Below, in pieces: positions 42,673 to 51,320 of a stretch of 64,000 nucleotides of DNA. The position numbers were made by a program, and so were the translations under genes. Location of the stretch: positions 93,808 to 157,807 of the IMG/VR virus record IMGVR_UViG_3300008108_000016. One strand, given 5' to 3'. The notes below the pieces were generated by a model that was not told where the DNA came from, made no database searches, and was given only the letters and a program-made list of their open reading frames with translations. The stretch is from a virus. Positions within the stretch are counted from its first letter, which is position 1. Each line of letters begins with the position of its first letter.

Positions 42673-44583
42673 TTATCTCAATTCTCTTAAATCAAATGTA
42701 CGTACGCCATCAACGGTAATTCGTCCGTAGAAGCGATTATTTACCATCTTCTTCGCGTATCGGGTCATAATACCTTTGATTGGCGTGAAGTTGAATGGGT
42801 TGTACATTGTAGGTGTTAATTGTAGAGGTACATACGGTGCGTAGATGTAACCTGTGTCAAGTAACGATGTTCCTTTGTGACCCAACAAAATTTGGTTTGG
42901 TGGGAAGTAAGGATCACGATACACTTGGTAACGTCCTGCAAGAGTACCAACTCTTTCAATACCCATGTTGTACTGGTCTTGTTCAGGAGATGCGTTAGAT
43001 ACGTGGAAGTATTCTAAATCATCAAAGATTGCTGAAACTTCAGATGATACAACGATCCAGTTAGCTCCACCACGAAGAGTTGACTTGTGGATTTGTGCTG
43101 ACAATTGGTTGATCGCAGTGATCAATGTTTGGTTCCAGTCCTTCTGAGTGTAAGAAGTTGTTTGTGCAATTCTTCTCCATCCGTTGTAGTCCCAACGTAA
43201 ATTCCAAGCCGCTCCTTTTCTCAAGTCACGTAGGATTTCACGGTCAATCTCTGCTGCTACCTGCTCTGACAACAACGCTGTCAATTCAGCCTCAGCATCA
43301 ATGTTATGGAATGCCGCAACGTCCTGAGCCATTTCAGGTGACCACTGTGCTCTTAGTTTTCTTTCAGTTACAGAAACTGTTACAGACTCAAGGTCAAAAG
43401 AAACTTCACCAATTTGGTCTTCAAACTCAAGGTTTGCATAACGTCTCCAAACAGCTGTGAAAGAATCACCAGAAGTTAAAGTATCTGTCAATGTTGTACC
43501 TGTGTAACCATCCAATGATGTGGAATCACAATCAGCACATACAGGACAAGAAAGATCTACTTCAAGGAAGATACATCCATCAGCATCACAGATATCATAG
43601 TAAGAACCACCATTACCTGTTGATGAAAGATCGCCACTTGGTAGGTTACCAGGCCATGAAGTTTGTTTAGTAGAACCATATTTAACGATTCCTTTTCCGT
43701 ATTGCTGAGTAACAACTCTAAACAATAGAGAGTTTGGCCCGTCAGTTCCATAAACAACATTACAAGGAGTTGTTCCTGTTAATGCTGGATTAGCCAAAGG
43801 TGCGAAAATTCTCAAATCAGAAAGGAAAGTTTCTGAATCAACTTCCATACCATCAGGCCCAATTAATTTACCGTATCCTGCTTGTGATGTCCAACCACAA
43901 AGCTTAACAATAATTTTTCTAACATTATCACCCGATGCGTATTCGTATGGTAAAAGATCACCACCTTGCCATGCAACAACTGTAGTGTTGCTAGTAACCG
44001 CAGTCCACTTACCTTTTGAGTAGTCAAACAATCCTGGAGGATCTAATTGACCTTCAGATCCTTCATAGAATAAATCATAAAGATTCTTCTTGAATGGTTG
44101 GTTATTTGGTGCAGTACTTCCAGGATAACCTTGGCTAGGGAAGTTATTACCACTATTTACCGCCTCAGGAGACCCAATAGGTGAATAATGATATGCGTTT
44201 CCTTCATATCCATTTGCTGCCGTTTGCTCCTGAGATGTAGGTGCGTATCCCTGAATACGAGGTACAAAGTAGAACAATTTACCGATAGGTAAGTTCATAG
44301 CCTGTACTGATACGATGTCGTTAGCCAACAATTTAGAGAAAACTCTTCTTACGATTGGGAAAACAACAGTTTCAAACGCTCCGTTAGAAGTTTCTGAAGT
44401 TGCTTCGTTAATCAAGAAAGAAGCTTGGTTTTCATATAACTGTGCTACGTTCTCTTTTAGATGTCCTTTAAGTCCATCAAGGAACCCTAATTTGTCCCAC
44501 TTGTTAATTGTATCTTCTTTGATAACTTTAAGGTGCTTAAGACCGATGTTACCAACAAGACCTGATTCTAATAATGCTCCCAT
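42673..44583 (-). CDS. Major capsid protein, T4 gp23-like
   Basis: 636 residues. Core signature LRAQWSPEMAQDVAAFHNID, then AEAELTALLSEQVAAEIDRE, as in gp23. SFLINE60 then ATSETSNGAFETVVFPIVRR aligns with the gp23 maturation site (T4 cleavage after Glu65), so the first 60 residues are probably removed by the prohead protease. The protein is about 115 residues longer than T4 gp23. The extra length seems to lie between about 180 and 370, including a Cys-rich stretch (FLEVDLSCPVCADCDSTSLD), perhaps a surface insertion. Forms the capsid hexamers. Confidence 0.95.
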   Translation of the reverse strand: MGALLESGLVGNIGLKHLKVIKEDTINKWDKLGFLDGLKGHLKENVAQLYENQASFLINEATSETSNGAFETVVFPIVRRVFSKLLANDIVSVQAMNLPIGKLFYFVPRIQGYAPTSQEQTAANGYEGNAYHYSPIGSPEAVNSGNNFPSQGYPGSTAPNNQPFKKNLYDLFYEGSEGQLDPPGLFDYSKGKWTAVTSNTTVVAWQGGDLLPYEYASGDNVRKIIVKLCGWTSQAGYGKLIGPDGMEVDSETFLSDLRIFAPLANPALTGTTPCNVVYGTDGPNSLLFRVVTQQYGKGIVKYGSTKQTSWPGNLPSGDLSSTGNGGSYYDICDADGCIFLEVDLSCPVCADCDSTSLDGYTGTTLTDTLTSGDSFTAVWRRYANLEFEDQIGEVSFDLESVTVSVTERKLRAQWSPEMAQDVAAFHNIDAEAELTALLSEQVAAEIDREILRDLRKGAAWNLRWDYNGWRRIAQTTSYTQKDWNQTLITAINQLSAQIHKSTLRGGANWIVVSSEVSAIFDDLEYFHVSNASPEQDQYNMGIERVGTLAGRYQVYRDPYFPPNQILLGHKGTSLLDTGYIYAPYVPLQLTPTMYNPFNFTPIKGIMTRYAKKMVNNRFYGRITVDGVRTFDLRELR

Positions 44584-44620
44584 TTTTTTGGTTTTTATTT
44601 GTTTTTATTTATTTTTATTT

Positions 44621-45976
44621 TTATATTTTTGACATTAAGTCCTTCATTCTTAAGAACTGAGGATTCTCATAAGTCTTTGATTCAATTAGATTTGTTGCAG
44701 ATCCACTAGATGGTGTCTTTTCAACAGATCTTTCAAAAGATTCAGTGATTGTCGTTTCAGTTCCTTTTGAGTTTAACAACTCATCTTTAATTGTTTTGTA
44801 GAGATTTTTTGATTCCTTAATAGTTTCAACACCATCAAATCTTTTTAAGATGTTTATCTTTTCTTGTTTAGTTGTTGAATGTTCAGTAAACAAACGTGTT
44901 GCGTATGCAAGGTTTGAATTAAATACCGCCACCTCATTTAACTTTGTTCTGAAAAGATTAAGTGCTTTTCTATATTCCTCATTTTTCTCTCTAAGAAGGG
45001 TTAATTCCTTATCTGTTGACTCAACTCTCAAGTGTCTTGGTGCGGCTTTAGGTTTATCCAAACCTTTTCTACCCCATCTTTTACCTGAACCTAATGTTCT
45101 TGAAGCTTCTTTTGTTTCAGCCTTTTTAACAACAGGTTTTTTCTTTTTATCAACATCAGACATATTAACTTCTTCCTTATACTCAAATTTGGCTTTACCC
45201 ATACCAACTCCTCTGGTTCCTTGTTTCATTTTTGTTTTGAACCCTTCTCCTTGATTAGGTTTTTTACCATACTTGAATTTTGAAGCGTTGCCCATTCCAA
45301 CTCCCTTGGCTTTGAACTTAGAAGATTCCATAACATATTCGTCCATTTCAAAATAGTCATCACTCACAGGATCTAATTCGTCTTCCATGTAATCTTCGTC
45401 ATCAAATTCCATTTCTAGTTCATAAATGACTTCTTCGGTTTCCTCGTCATCATCTTCTTCGTCATAAGATTCATCAAGTTCTTCTTCATCTTGATCATCT
45501 TCTTCTTTTGACTCACCAAGTTGGATTATGTACTCAACGTCCTCATTATCATCTGATAAGTGTAACATTTCGTCATCCTTTTTTACAATGATACCATCGT
45601 CATCATTCATAGCTTTAAACACACGAAGAATTTCTTCGTCTGAAGCATTTGTTAGATCAATTGTATCATCCATGTCCATATCCATTTCATCTTCTGAATC
45701 CATATCCATGTCCATATCCATGTCCATTTCATCTTCAGACTCTTCGTCCTCAAAATCCATATCCATGTCATCTGCATCAAATTCTACCTCTTCGGTATCA
45801 TCTTCAACATCTTCAATCTCCTCATCTTCTTGTTCTTTGAGAGATTCTTTTACAAGCGATTTGATTTCTTCCTTCATAGTAGAAGCAAGTATTCCTTTTG
45901 CATTTTCATTGATAGCGTTTTCCAAATTCTTAATTTGGATAAACGTATCTTCAACTAATGATTCTTTTTTACTCAT
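44621..45976 (-). CDS. Prohead scaffold/core protein, gp22-like
   Basis: 451 residues, directly upstream of the capsid gene as in T4. N-terminal helix (LVEDTFIQIKNLENAINENA) then MKEEIKSLVKESLKEQEDEE. A very acidic stretch follows from about 55 to 220, with DMDMDMDMD tracts. A basic, Gly-containing segment (KGVGMGNASKFKYGKKPNQG, twice) and a C-terminal coiled coil (LTLLREKNEEYRKALNLFRT) complete it. Composition and place fit an assembly core protein cleaved on maturation. Sequence similarity to gp22 itself is weak. Confidence 0.78.
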   Translation of the reverse strand: MSKKESLVEDTFIQIKNLENAINENAKGILASTMKEEIKSLVKESLKEQEDEEIEDVEDDTEEVEFDADDMDMDFEDEESEDEMDMDMDMDMDSEDEMDMDMDDTIDLTNASDEEILRVFKAMNDDDGIIVKKDDEMLHLSDDNEDVEYIIQLGESKEEDDQDEEELDESYDEEDDDEETEEVIYELEMEFDDEDYMEDELDPVSDDYFEMDEYVMESSKFKAKGVGMGNASKFKYGKKPNQGEGFKTKMKQGTRGVGMGKAKFEYKEEVNMSDVDKKKKPVVKKAETKEASRTLGSGKRWGRKGLDKPKAAPRHLRVESTDKELTLLREKNEEYRKALNLFRTKLNEVAVFNSNLAYATRLFTEHSTTKQEKINILKRFDGVETIKESKNLYKTIKDELLNSKGTETTITESFERSVEKTPSSGSATNLIESKTYENPQFLRMKDLMSKI

Positions 45977-45996
45977 TATTTTTTAAAGTGTTTTCA

Positions 45997-46004
45997 AATA
46001 AATA
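45997..46004 (-). promoter_or_regulatory. Variant late promoter core TATTTATT within inverted repeat
   Basis: TATTTATT 28 bases before the scaffold ATG at 45976. A 9-base inverted repeat (AAAGTGTTT at 45985-45993, AAACACTTT at 46033-46041) brackets the element. It could be an operator or RNA structure. Confidence 0.35.
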
Positions 46005-46073
46005 CTTGACATTTTCAAAAAATTCATTTTGTAAACACTTTTAGGTAAAAAAAATTAAATTATGGTAATAAAA

Positions 46074-46101
46074 AAAGGATGAACATTTGTCCATCCTTTC
46101 T
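46074..46101 (-). terminator. Rho-independent terminator
   Basis: Minus-strand stem AAAGGATG / CATCCTTT with a loop of about 10 bases, followed by a T run. It ends the transcript of the small genes 46109-46985 before the scaffold gene. Confidence 0.75.
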
Positions 46102-46108
46102 AAAATTT

Positions 46109-46456
46109 TTATTTTTTATTTGATAATATATTTTTATATTTACGCCATACATAATATATCTCCTCATTCTTTAGATTAAACATCTTTTTACAATAATTAT
46201 AGAATTCAAAATAATCAAAATCACTTAAAAACTGGTTCATAGGGCTAAAAGGTGTACGATATATTTTTCTATAATACGGATATATAGAACCTTTTATGGT
46301 GCCAACCATCTTCGTTTGCTCAACAAACATAGTAATAACTTTATCTAAAAACTTGGATCTTTTATCATCTTCATTAGATACTTCATCAGATTCATTCATT
46401 ACTCGTTTAACAATTCTTGTTAAATCTGATTCGGTCACTCTAACTATTTTTTTCAT
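46109..46456 (-). CDS. Small protein with capsid-targeting-like N-terminal tag
   Basis: 115 residues. The first 22 residues end in TESDLTRIVKRVMNE, followed by SDEVSN. The tag is nearly identical in the proteins at 46469 and 38048. The remaining 93 residues are basic and aromatic (YPYYRKIYRTPFSPMNQFLS, YYVWRKYKNILSNKK), compatible with an internal head protein. It lies between protease and scaffold genes. Confidence 0.75.
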   Translation of the reverse strand: MKKIVRVTESDLTRIVKRVMNESDEVSNEDDKRSKFLDKVITMFVEQTKMVGTIKGSIYPYYRKIYRTPFSPMNQFLSDFDYFEFYNYCKKMFNLKNEEIYYVWRKYKNILSNKK

Positions 46457-46468
46457 ATAATTTTTATA

Positions 46469-46687
46469 TTAAGATTTTATTTCTACCGGTGTTTGGAAAG
46501 TTTTACCACTTTCGGTCTCAACTATAAGTGTATAACCATATGGTTTCCCCATAGATTGTGTCACAAAAGTACCAACAACATTATCACGTTCTCTTGTTTT
46601 TTGTCTTTCTTCAAAATCATCTTCTTTCATTACACTTTTAACGATACGTGATAGATCTTTTTCAGTTAATCTAATTACTTTTTTCAT
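46469..46687 (-). CDS. Very small protein with capsid-targeting-like N-terminal tag
   Basis: 72 residues. Tag TEKDLSRIVKSVMKE in residues 8-22, then DDFEER and a short beta part (GYTLIVETESGKTFQTPVEI). The tag makes up almost a third of the protein. Sits 12 bases before the similar gene at 46456. It probably acts as an internal head or core component after cleavage at Glu22. Confidence 0.72.
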   Translation of the reverse strand: MKKVIRLTEKDLSRIVKSVMKEDDFEERQKTRERDNVVGTFVTQSMGKPYGYTLIVETESGKTFQTPVEIKS

Positions 46688-46701
46688 AAATATTTTTTTA
46701 T

Positions 46702-46709
46702 TATAAATA
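46702..46709 (-). promoter_or_regulatory. Candidate late promoter core TATTTATA
   Basis: TATTTATAATAAAA context, 22 bases before the ATG at 46687. Same 14-base context as before 53084 and 13173. Confidence 0.55.
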
Positions 46710-46716
46710 TATGAAC

Positions 46717-46749
46717 AAAAAAAAACACACTTGTTAGTGTGTTTTTTTT
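46717..46749. terminator. Terminator hairpin with A/T flanks
   Basis: AAAAAACACAC, loop TTGTTA, GTGTGTTTTTT, between the DUF4494-like gene and the small tag gene. It is symmetrical, so it could act in either direction. Confidence 0.75.
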
Positions 46750-46769
46750 GAATTTAATTTACTTGTATT

Positions 46770-46985
46770 TTACTCAATCACCTCATCAATCTTTGATTCC
46801 GTAATTGATGTGATCCTCCAGTCCATTGTATAATTTTCATAAACTTTGGTAACCTTTGCTTCAACATCAGTAGGACTATATCCCAAAACCAATTTTTCTT
46901 CTCTTACTTTTTTAACTTTTCCCGACTCTGTATCCAACAGATCAGAAGTGATTTTTGCTACAAAATATTTTTCTCCTTGTTCCAT
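46770..46985 (-). CDS. DUF4494-like small protein
   Basis: 71 residues. YFVAKITSDLLDTESGKVKK, then VREEKLVLGYSPTDVEAKVT and MDWRITSITESKIDEVIE follow the DUF4494 pattern (ligand-like beta fold with a conserved 'V.A.S.TEAEA' core; here GYSPTDVEA). That family is common in Bacteroidetes phages and prophages. Lies between protease and tag genes. Function unknown. Confidence 0.6.
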   Translation of the reverse strand: MEQGEKYFVAKITSDLLDTESGKVKKVREEKLVLGYSPTDVEAKVTKVYENYTMDWRITSITESKIDEVIE

Positions 46986-46991
46986 ATTAAA

Positions 46992-47723
46992 TTATTTATC
47001 CAAATAATCGGATAAACGTTTCATTAAGTCAAGGGATTTGTTTCCTGAAGATCCAATATTTCTTTCTATCGCCATTTTTTTATCTTCTTCAAGATTTTCT
47101 TCAAATTGCATTCTATCGTCTTTATTTAAGAAAAGATACGCCCCAGGTGTTGATGGAGAAGAAACCAAATCAAAACAAATTAATTCAAAATCATCTTGTA
47201 CTTCATTTTGTTCACCAACTTTTTTAAGAGATCCAACCCCACGAGATGATATACCAAGAGTAACACCTTGTCTTAAATAGTTTGCCGCAAGATCTCCTTT
47301 GGTGGAACATATTCCCCTTTCATGAAACCCAGGACTTGTTAACAATTTTAACTTACCTAATAATACCGGGCCGTCCCACCATATCTCGGTAATTATATGG
47401 GATACTCTATCAAGATCAATAAGTGAGGATTCAGGGTGATTAAGTTCTGAAAGAGAAGTTCCCTTATCAATCATTTTTTTATAATTCTCAGCCTCCCTCT
47501 TTAATACTTTTTCAGGATATATTCTACCATTTCTATTTGGGGTATTGTATTTTTGTAATACCGCATAAAATTCAAATGGTTTTGAATGATCTAAAAAATT
47601 CTTTGATTCTTTTATAATCTCAGAATTGTATTTATCGTTTGGATTTATATACCCAGCATCGTACTCAATAAGAATTCCCCTCTTATTTGTTTCATTAGGG
47701 CCTAGTATTCTACTATCAGTCAT
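46992..47723 (-). CDS. Prohead core protease, gp21-like (S78/S80 fold)
   Basis: 243 residues. N-terminus GILIEYDAGYINPNDKYNSE, YAVLQKYNTPNRNGRIYPEK, then SELNHPESSLIDL with the catalytic His96 and GVTLGISSRGVGSLKK with the catalytic Ser (159 or 160), as in T4 gp21 and related assemblin-type proteases. C-terminus acidic (FEENLEEDKKM). It matures the capsid and core proteins, cleaving after Glu. Predicted targets here include the gp23-like Glu60 and the small tags described in the findings. Confidence 0.92.
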   Translation of the reverse strand: MTDSRILGPNETNKRGILIEYDAGYINPNDKYNSEIIKESKNFLDHSKPFEFYAVLQKYNTPNRNGRIYPEKVLKREAENYKKMIDKGTSLSELNHPESSLIDLDRVSHIITEIWWDGPVLLGKLKLLTSPGFHERGICSTKGDLAANYLRQGVTLGISSRGVGSLKKVGEQNEVQDDFELICFDLVSSPSTPGAYLFLNKDDRMQFEENLEEDKKMAIERNIGSSGNKSLDLMKRLSDYLDK

Positions 47724-47739
47724 ATCAAAAGTTTTTCTA

Positions 47740-47747
47740 TATAAATA
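47740..47747 (-). promoter_or_regulatory. Candidate late promoter core TATTTATA
   Basis: TATTTATA 24 bases before the ATG of the protease at 47723; it overlaps the end of the upstream gap. Confidence 0.5.
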
Positions 47748-48215
47748 TCAAACTTTTTCTATTTTTACTTTTTGTTGTCTTACATTTCCATTTTTAGTCA
47801 AATAAAATTTAAAATATTGATTCTTTGTTAATACATCATCATATACTCCTTTTATTATTTCTTTTAATTTTCTTTTTAATTTTATATCTTTGAAATCAAT
47901 TTCTTTTATTAAATAAAGGTTAATTTCTAAGTTTAAAAATGATTTCTTTTTTAGTTGTAGGCCACTTGTTCTTAAATCCATGTCAACAATAAATTTTTCA
48001 TCAAATAATGTTTTATCAATGTGATCATAAATTGAATGCTTAATGGATCTTGACATATTTTGAGTTATTCTGATCCAAGATTCATAATCATCTTTTGGTT
48101 CAACCCAAGTTTGTAAATTAAGATAGAGTGATTTAAAGTCTTTTGAGTCCACCGTTCCATAGGTGATTTTGGAAGTTCTAAAGCCATTTAATTTGGCTGT
48201 TTTTCCTTTTTTCAT
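47748..48215 (-). CDS. Hypothetical protein of the head block
   Basis: 155 residues, basic (KKGKTAKLNGFRTSKITYGT, NLQTWVEPKDDYESWIRITQ), with a helix LKRKLKEIIKGVYDDVLTKN and C-terminal FKFYLTKNGNVRQQKVKIEK. It sits between portal/core and protease genes, a slot taken in T4 by gp67/gp68. No sequence similarity I can name. Confidence 0.6.
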   Translation of the reverse strand: MKKGKTAKLNGFRTSKITYGTVDSKDFKSLYLNLQTWVEPKDDYESWIRITQNMSRSIKHSIYDHIDKTLFDEKFIVDMDLRTSGLQLKKKSFLNLEINLYLIKEIDFKDIKLKRKLKEIIKGVYDDVLTKNQYFKFYLTKNGNVRQQKVKIEKV

Positions 48216-48257
48216 AAAATATTTTCATATATTCGGTTTATTTTTAAAAAAAATAGA

Positions 48258-48265
48258 TAAATTTG
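48258..48265 (+). promoter_or_regulatory. Host-type -7 element TAAATTTG before rpsU-like gene
   Basis: TAAATTTG fits the Bacteroidetes -7 consensus TAnnTTTG, 51 bases before the bS21 ATG at 48316. The -33 element is only weakly met (TTCG at 48232-48235), so the promoter is provisional. Confidence 0.4.
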
Positions 48266-48315
48266 TAATATATATCAAATATAATAAACTAACTAATTAA
48301 AATAAAAAAACATAA

Positions 48316-48504
48316 ATGCTTATTGTTAAAATAAAGAAGACAGGAGACATTGAGAGAGCTCTTAAAGAACTGAAGAGTAAAGTAATTAAAACAAGACAAA
48401 ATTCCTTCCTCAACGAGAGAAAGGAATTTAAGAAAAAATCAGTTTTAAACAGAGAAAATAAGAATAGAGCTATATATCGCCAAAAGATGAAATTAAACGA
48501 TTAA
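48316..48504 (+). CDS. rpsU: Ribosomal protein bS21 (phage-encoded)
   Basis: 62 residues. MLIVKIKKTGDIERALKELK, then SKVIKTRQNSFLNERKEFKK and SVLNRENKNRAIYRQKMKLN. This matches the length and pattern of bS21: an N-terminal beta strand, the D-I-E-R-A-L-K helix, and a basic 'RERREFKKPSVxRRxKxxxA' tail. bS21 contacts the 3' end of 16S rRNA and, in Bacteroidetes, helps hide the anti-Shine-Dalgarno sequence. This is the only plus-strand gene inside the head block, so it seems independently regulated. It may alter the host ribosome in favour of phage mRNA (inference). Confidence 0.85.
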   Translation: MLIVKIKKTGDIERALKELKSKVIKTRQNSFLNERKEFKKKSVLNRENKNRAIYRQKMKLND

Positions 48505-49217
48505 ATATTTTCGTTTAATTTTTGTAATTTGAAATAAGATTCTTTATTGAAACTCTCTTCTTTAACTTTACTTATTGTTTCATTTATTTTTTGGATTGTT
48601 TCATTATCCATTTCATTTTCCTGCAATTTTTCAAGTTTACCCAAGATAGTACCCTTAAGAGTATAGAATGATTCAGTTAGTTGAGATTCATCAGATAAAA
48701 TAATTTTCTTTATTTCTGACTTATCAGATTCGGATAAATTTTCCAAATATGACTCAATTGTTTTATTAGCAATTTCAACCATAGTACTTATTGGAACCTT
48801 AACAATTTCACCATTATTAACAGGAGACTTCATTATATTTTCCAAAATAGTATTCTTACTTTTTATTTTATTTTCAAGGTTCAAAACGCTGTTGGAGAAA
48901 AGATCATCAATTTCATTATATTGATTATCACACTTTACGTGCCCAACCCACATTTCCAATTCTTTAAGTTCCGATGGTTTAATTTTATTTATTGTGTTTT
49001 CATAAACAACAATACTCTGATTAATAAAATCATTTGCAATAGATTCATTTAATCCTTTGTTTGAATTAAGTTCATCGTATAAAAAATATAATTTACTTAT
49101 GTTTTTATTTTTTAAAATTAATTCATCAAAAATGAACATATCCCTTTTTAATTGATTTTCTTTGTATGATTCAATTAACACGGATTCTATTTGTGATTTT
49201 AATATACCAAATTTCAT
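48501..49217 (-). CDS. Prohead core-type helical protein
   Basis: 238 residues, almost all helical and charged (FIFDELILKNKNISKLYFLY, KLEKLQENEMDNETIQKINE). N-terminus MKFGILKSQIESVLIE then SYKENQ fits the proposed Glu-ended tag. It lies next to portal, where T4 has core genes 67 and 68. Its 3' end overlaps the bS21 gene by 4 bases in opposite orientation. No nuclease or enzyme motif. Confidence 0.65.
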   Translation of the reverse strand: MKFGILKSQIESVLIESYKENQLKRDMFIFDELILKNKNISKLYFLYDELNSNKGLNESIANDFINQSIVVYENTINKIKPSELKELEMWVGHVKCDNQYNEIDDLFSNSVLNLENKIKSKNTILENIMKSPVNNGEIVKVPISTMVEIANKTIESYLENLSESDKSEIKKIILSDESQLTESFYTLKGTILGKLEKLQENEMDNETIQKINETISKVKEESFNKESYFKLQKLNENI

Positions 49218-49230
49218 AACTTTTTTTATT

Positions 49231-49238
49231 TATAAATA
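49231..49238 (-). promoter_or_regulatory. Candidate late promoter core TATTTATA
   Basis: TATTTATAAATAAAA on the sense strand, 21 bases before the ATG at 49217; it lies just inside the end of the portal gene region. Confidence 0.5.
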
Positions 49239-51062
49239 TTAGTCTCTTAACAATTTGCTCAATTCATCTTCAATTGACCCCAAAGAATTTTTTCCCTTAC
49301 TAAGATCAATATAAGAATCTCCTGAGATATCATCAGTTTCTAATAAGATTTTTAAATTGTCTTTTTTATTTCCTTCAGGTAATCCTTCAGGCCCTCCTGG
49401 TGGTGGGGATTCTTCTCCTCCTCCCATTGGTGGTGGAGCTCCCATATCACCTCCACCCATAGGTGGCATTCCTCCTTCAGGTGCCGCTCCTGCGGTTTGT
49501 GTGGATCCTGATTTAACTTTATATAGTTTATCCACAGTATCAAACATACCTGTATGTGTAATAACGGTTGGTGTATTGGCAAGTTCCGCAGCTACGGCTC
49601 TTTCTAATCTCATTTGTTGTACATCCAATTTAATATCTTCATCAGAAAATCCAAATATATGTTTCTTAGCCCAAGTTGCTGATGTTGGTGCAAGTGTGTT
49701 AGGTATTTCACTGACAAGATCTTTATATAGTAAAACTTTTTCTTTCCATACATCAACCATTAATAGGTCAGCTTGTTTTGATGGATTTGTTAAACCTAAA
49801 GTAAAGTTTTGTAATTCGTCCTCAAAACCTAACAAGAATAAATGAATGATTGCGATTTTATTCATTTCGGCAATCATACTTTTCTGAATTCTATTTATTG
49901 TTCTTGCAAAACGAATGTCCTGTAATGATAAGTTTTTCCCATCACCAACAACTTCCTCAAATCCAAGGTATGCCTTTGGGACTCTTAATGCGGTAACCAA
50001 TTTCTTTTGGATGTATTCAATATCGGCAATTTCCGAAAGATTTTGTGCCCCAGGTAAAGTTTCAATTGGCATTGTTTGTGCCGGATCTCTAACAGGGACA
50101 AAATAATCTTGATCCACCGCCATTTGGTTAAAACGTAAGTCAACATTACCTGTTTTTGAGTCAACAACTTGATCTCTTTTAAATTTATTCGCAACACGTT
50201 GTACATATGGTTCAACATCCTTATCGTCCATATTTCCAACAAATACTTTAAACACCCGTCTTTCGGGTGCTCTTGATGTACGATAGATTAACATTGCATC
50301 TTCAGATAACATTAATTGTTTCCATATCCTTCTTGCTTTTTCCAACATAGAAGTCCCGTATGGTAGTTTTCTATCATCACCTAATAATCTAAAATGTGCT
50401 ATTTCCCAAGAATTAAATTCCATATCTTTTGCTTTCCAATGGAACTTTAATCCTTTTGATTTTGGGTCCACTTCGGCATTTATTGATTTTGCCTGCATAC
50501 CTCTCTCTAATCTTTCAATCTCAATATTTGGTAATTGCATACAACCAACAATACCCTTTTCAGGATCAAGTTTTAAATAAACAAAATTATCACCGTATTT
50601 ACAAGTATTTCTTGTCCACATTGGTAAGTTTGTATTTATGTCCAATGTGTTGTTAAATAAATCCGCAAGAATACCTTTTATCCTTTTTGATTCGGAGTAT
50701 ATTTGTAGGATATATCCATCTTGATTTGCGGTGGTTGATTCTTCGGCATATATATCTAATGCTGTTGATATTTCAGGAGTGAACTCCATTGATTCATAAT
50801 CATAAAACGAAGCTAATCTTGTTGGTTCATAATAAACCGCTTGAGTATATAAATTGTTTTCAATCTTTGCCCATTGACCTGACAAATAAAGAGTTTGTTG
50901 TGCTTGTAGTTTTTCTACCTCATACTCTTTTTTATCTGTGGTTTTTAATAATTCTTTTTTGTCTAACTTATATGTTGGTAAATCTTGATTCAATAATGAA
51001 TTTGGCCCAAACGCTTGGGACAGTCTTTGCCATATTGTTAAGTTATTTTTATTTTCTTCCAT
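49239..51062 (-). CDS. Portal protein, T4 gp20-like
   Basis: 607 residues. NDLP-type start (NLTIWQRLSQAFGPNSLLNQ), then YDYESMEFTPEISTALDIYA, TRNTCKYGDNFVYLKLDPEK, AHFRLLGDDRKLPYGTSMLE and LRVPKAYLGFEEVVGDGKNL (each typical of gp20-type portals). The last 90 residues are Pro/Gly/Met-rich (GGMPPMGGGDMGAPPPMGGG), unlike T4, and probably disordered. It forms the dodecameric ring at the packaging vertex. Order with terminase and protease is T4-like. Confidence 0.95.
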   Translation of the reverse strand: MEENKNNLTIWQRLSQAFGPNSLLNQDLPTYKLDKKELLKTTDKKEYEVEKLQAQQTLYLSGQWAKIENNLYTQAVYYEPTRLASFYDYESMEFTPEISTALDIYAEESTTANQDGYILQIYSESKRIKGILADLFNNTLDINTNLPMWTRNTCKYGDNFVYLKLDPEKGIVGCMQLPNIEIERLERGMQAKSINAEVDPKSKGLKFHWKAKDMEFNSWEIAHFRLLGDDRKLPYGTSMLEKARRIWKQLMLSEDAMLIYRTSRAPERRVFKVFVGNMDDKDVEPYVQRVANKFKRDQVVDSKTGNVDLRFNQMAVDQDYFVPVRDPAQTMPIETLPGAQNLSEIADIEYIQKKLVTALRVPKAYLGFEEVVGDGKNLSLQDIRFARTINRIQKSMIAEMNKIAIIHLFLLGFEDELQNFTLGLTNPSKQADLLMVDVWKEKVLLYKDLVSEIPNTLAPTSATWAKKHIFGFSDEDIKLDVQQMRLERAVAAELANTPTVITHTGMFDTVDKLYKVKSGSTQTAGAAPEGGMPPMGGGDMGAPPPMGGGEESPPPGGPEGLPEGNKKDNLKILLETDDISGDSYIDLSKGKNSLGSIEDELSKLLRD

Positions 51063-51119
51063 ATTCCTTTTAAAAAATTGTTATATATAATTTTAATATT
51101 CAATTCTAATAAGTCCATA

Positions 51120-51308
51120 CTAATTACTTGTTGATCCCGATGAGGGTGTTTGATTAGTATTTTTTTCTCTACTGTTATCTGGTAAAGATCCCTTTTTATT
51201 ATTGAACGATACCTCAAAATTTTTGGCACTTAAAACAGGTTGTCCCGGAACAATAAGGGATGATCCCCCAATTAAGTTTCCTGATTTTTTTCTTCTTTGT
51301 AATCCCAT
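51120..51308 (-). CDS. Small basic protein between terminase and portal
   Basis: 62 residues (GLQRRKKSGNLIGGSSLIVP start, NQTPSSGSTSN end), disordered-looking and basic at the N-terminus. It starts 12 bases after the terminase stop and fills the gap to portal. No competing gene on either strand fits better. Function unknown; a small head-completion or accessory role is possible. Confidence 0.5.
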   Translation of the reverse strand: MGLQRRKKSGNLIGGSSLIVPGQPVLSAKNFEVSFNNKKGSLPDNSREKNTNQTPSSGSTSN

Positions 51309-51320
51309 ATTATATAAGTA

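Noticed and set aside
44850-45986. Long plus-strand reading frames opposite the scaffold gene (Ser- or Phe-rich)
   Set aside because: They mirror the acidic DMD/EDE coding repeats on the minus strand, have no promoter and no recognisable protein features.
49357-49845. Plus-strand frame of 162 residues opposite portal
   Set aside because: Its Gly/Pro-rich start is the complement of the portal's Pro/Gly/Met tail; the portal frame is clearly the real one.
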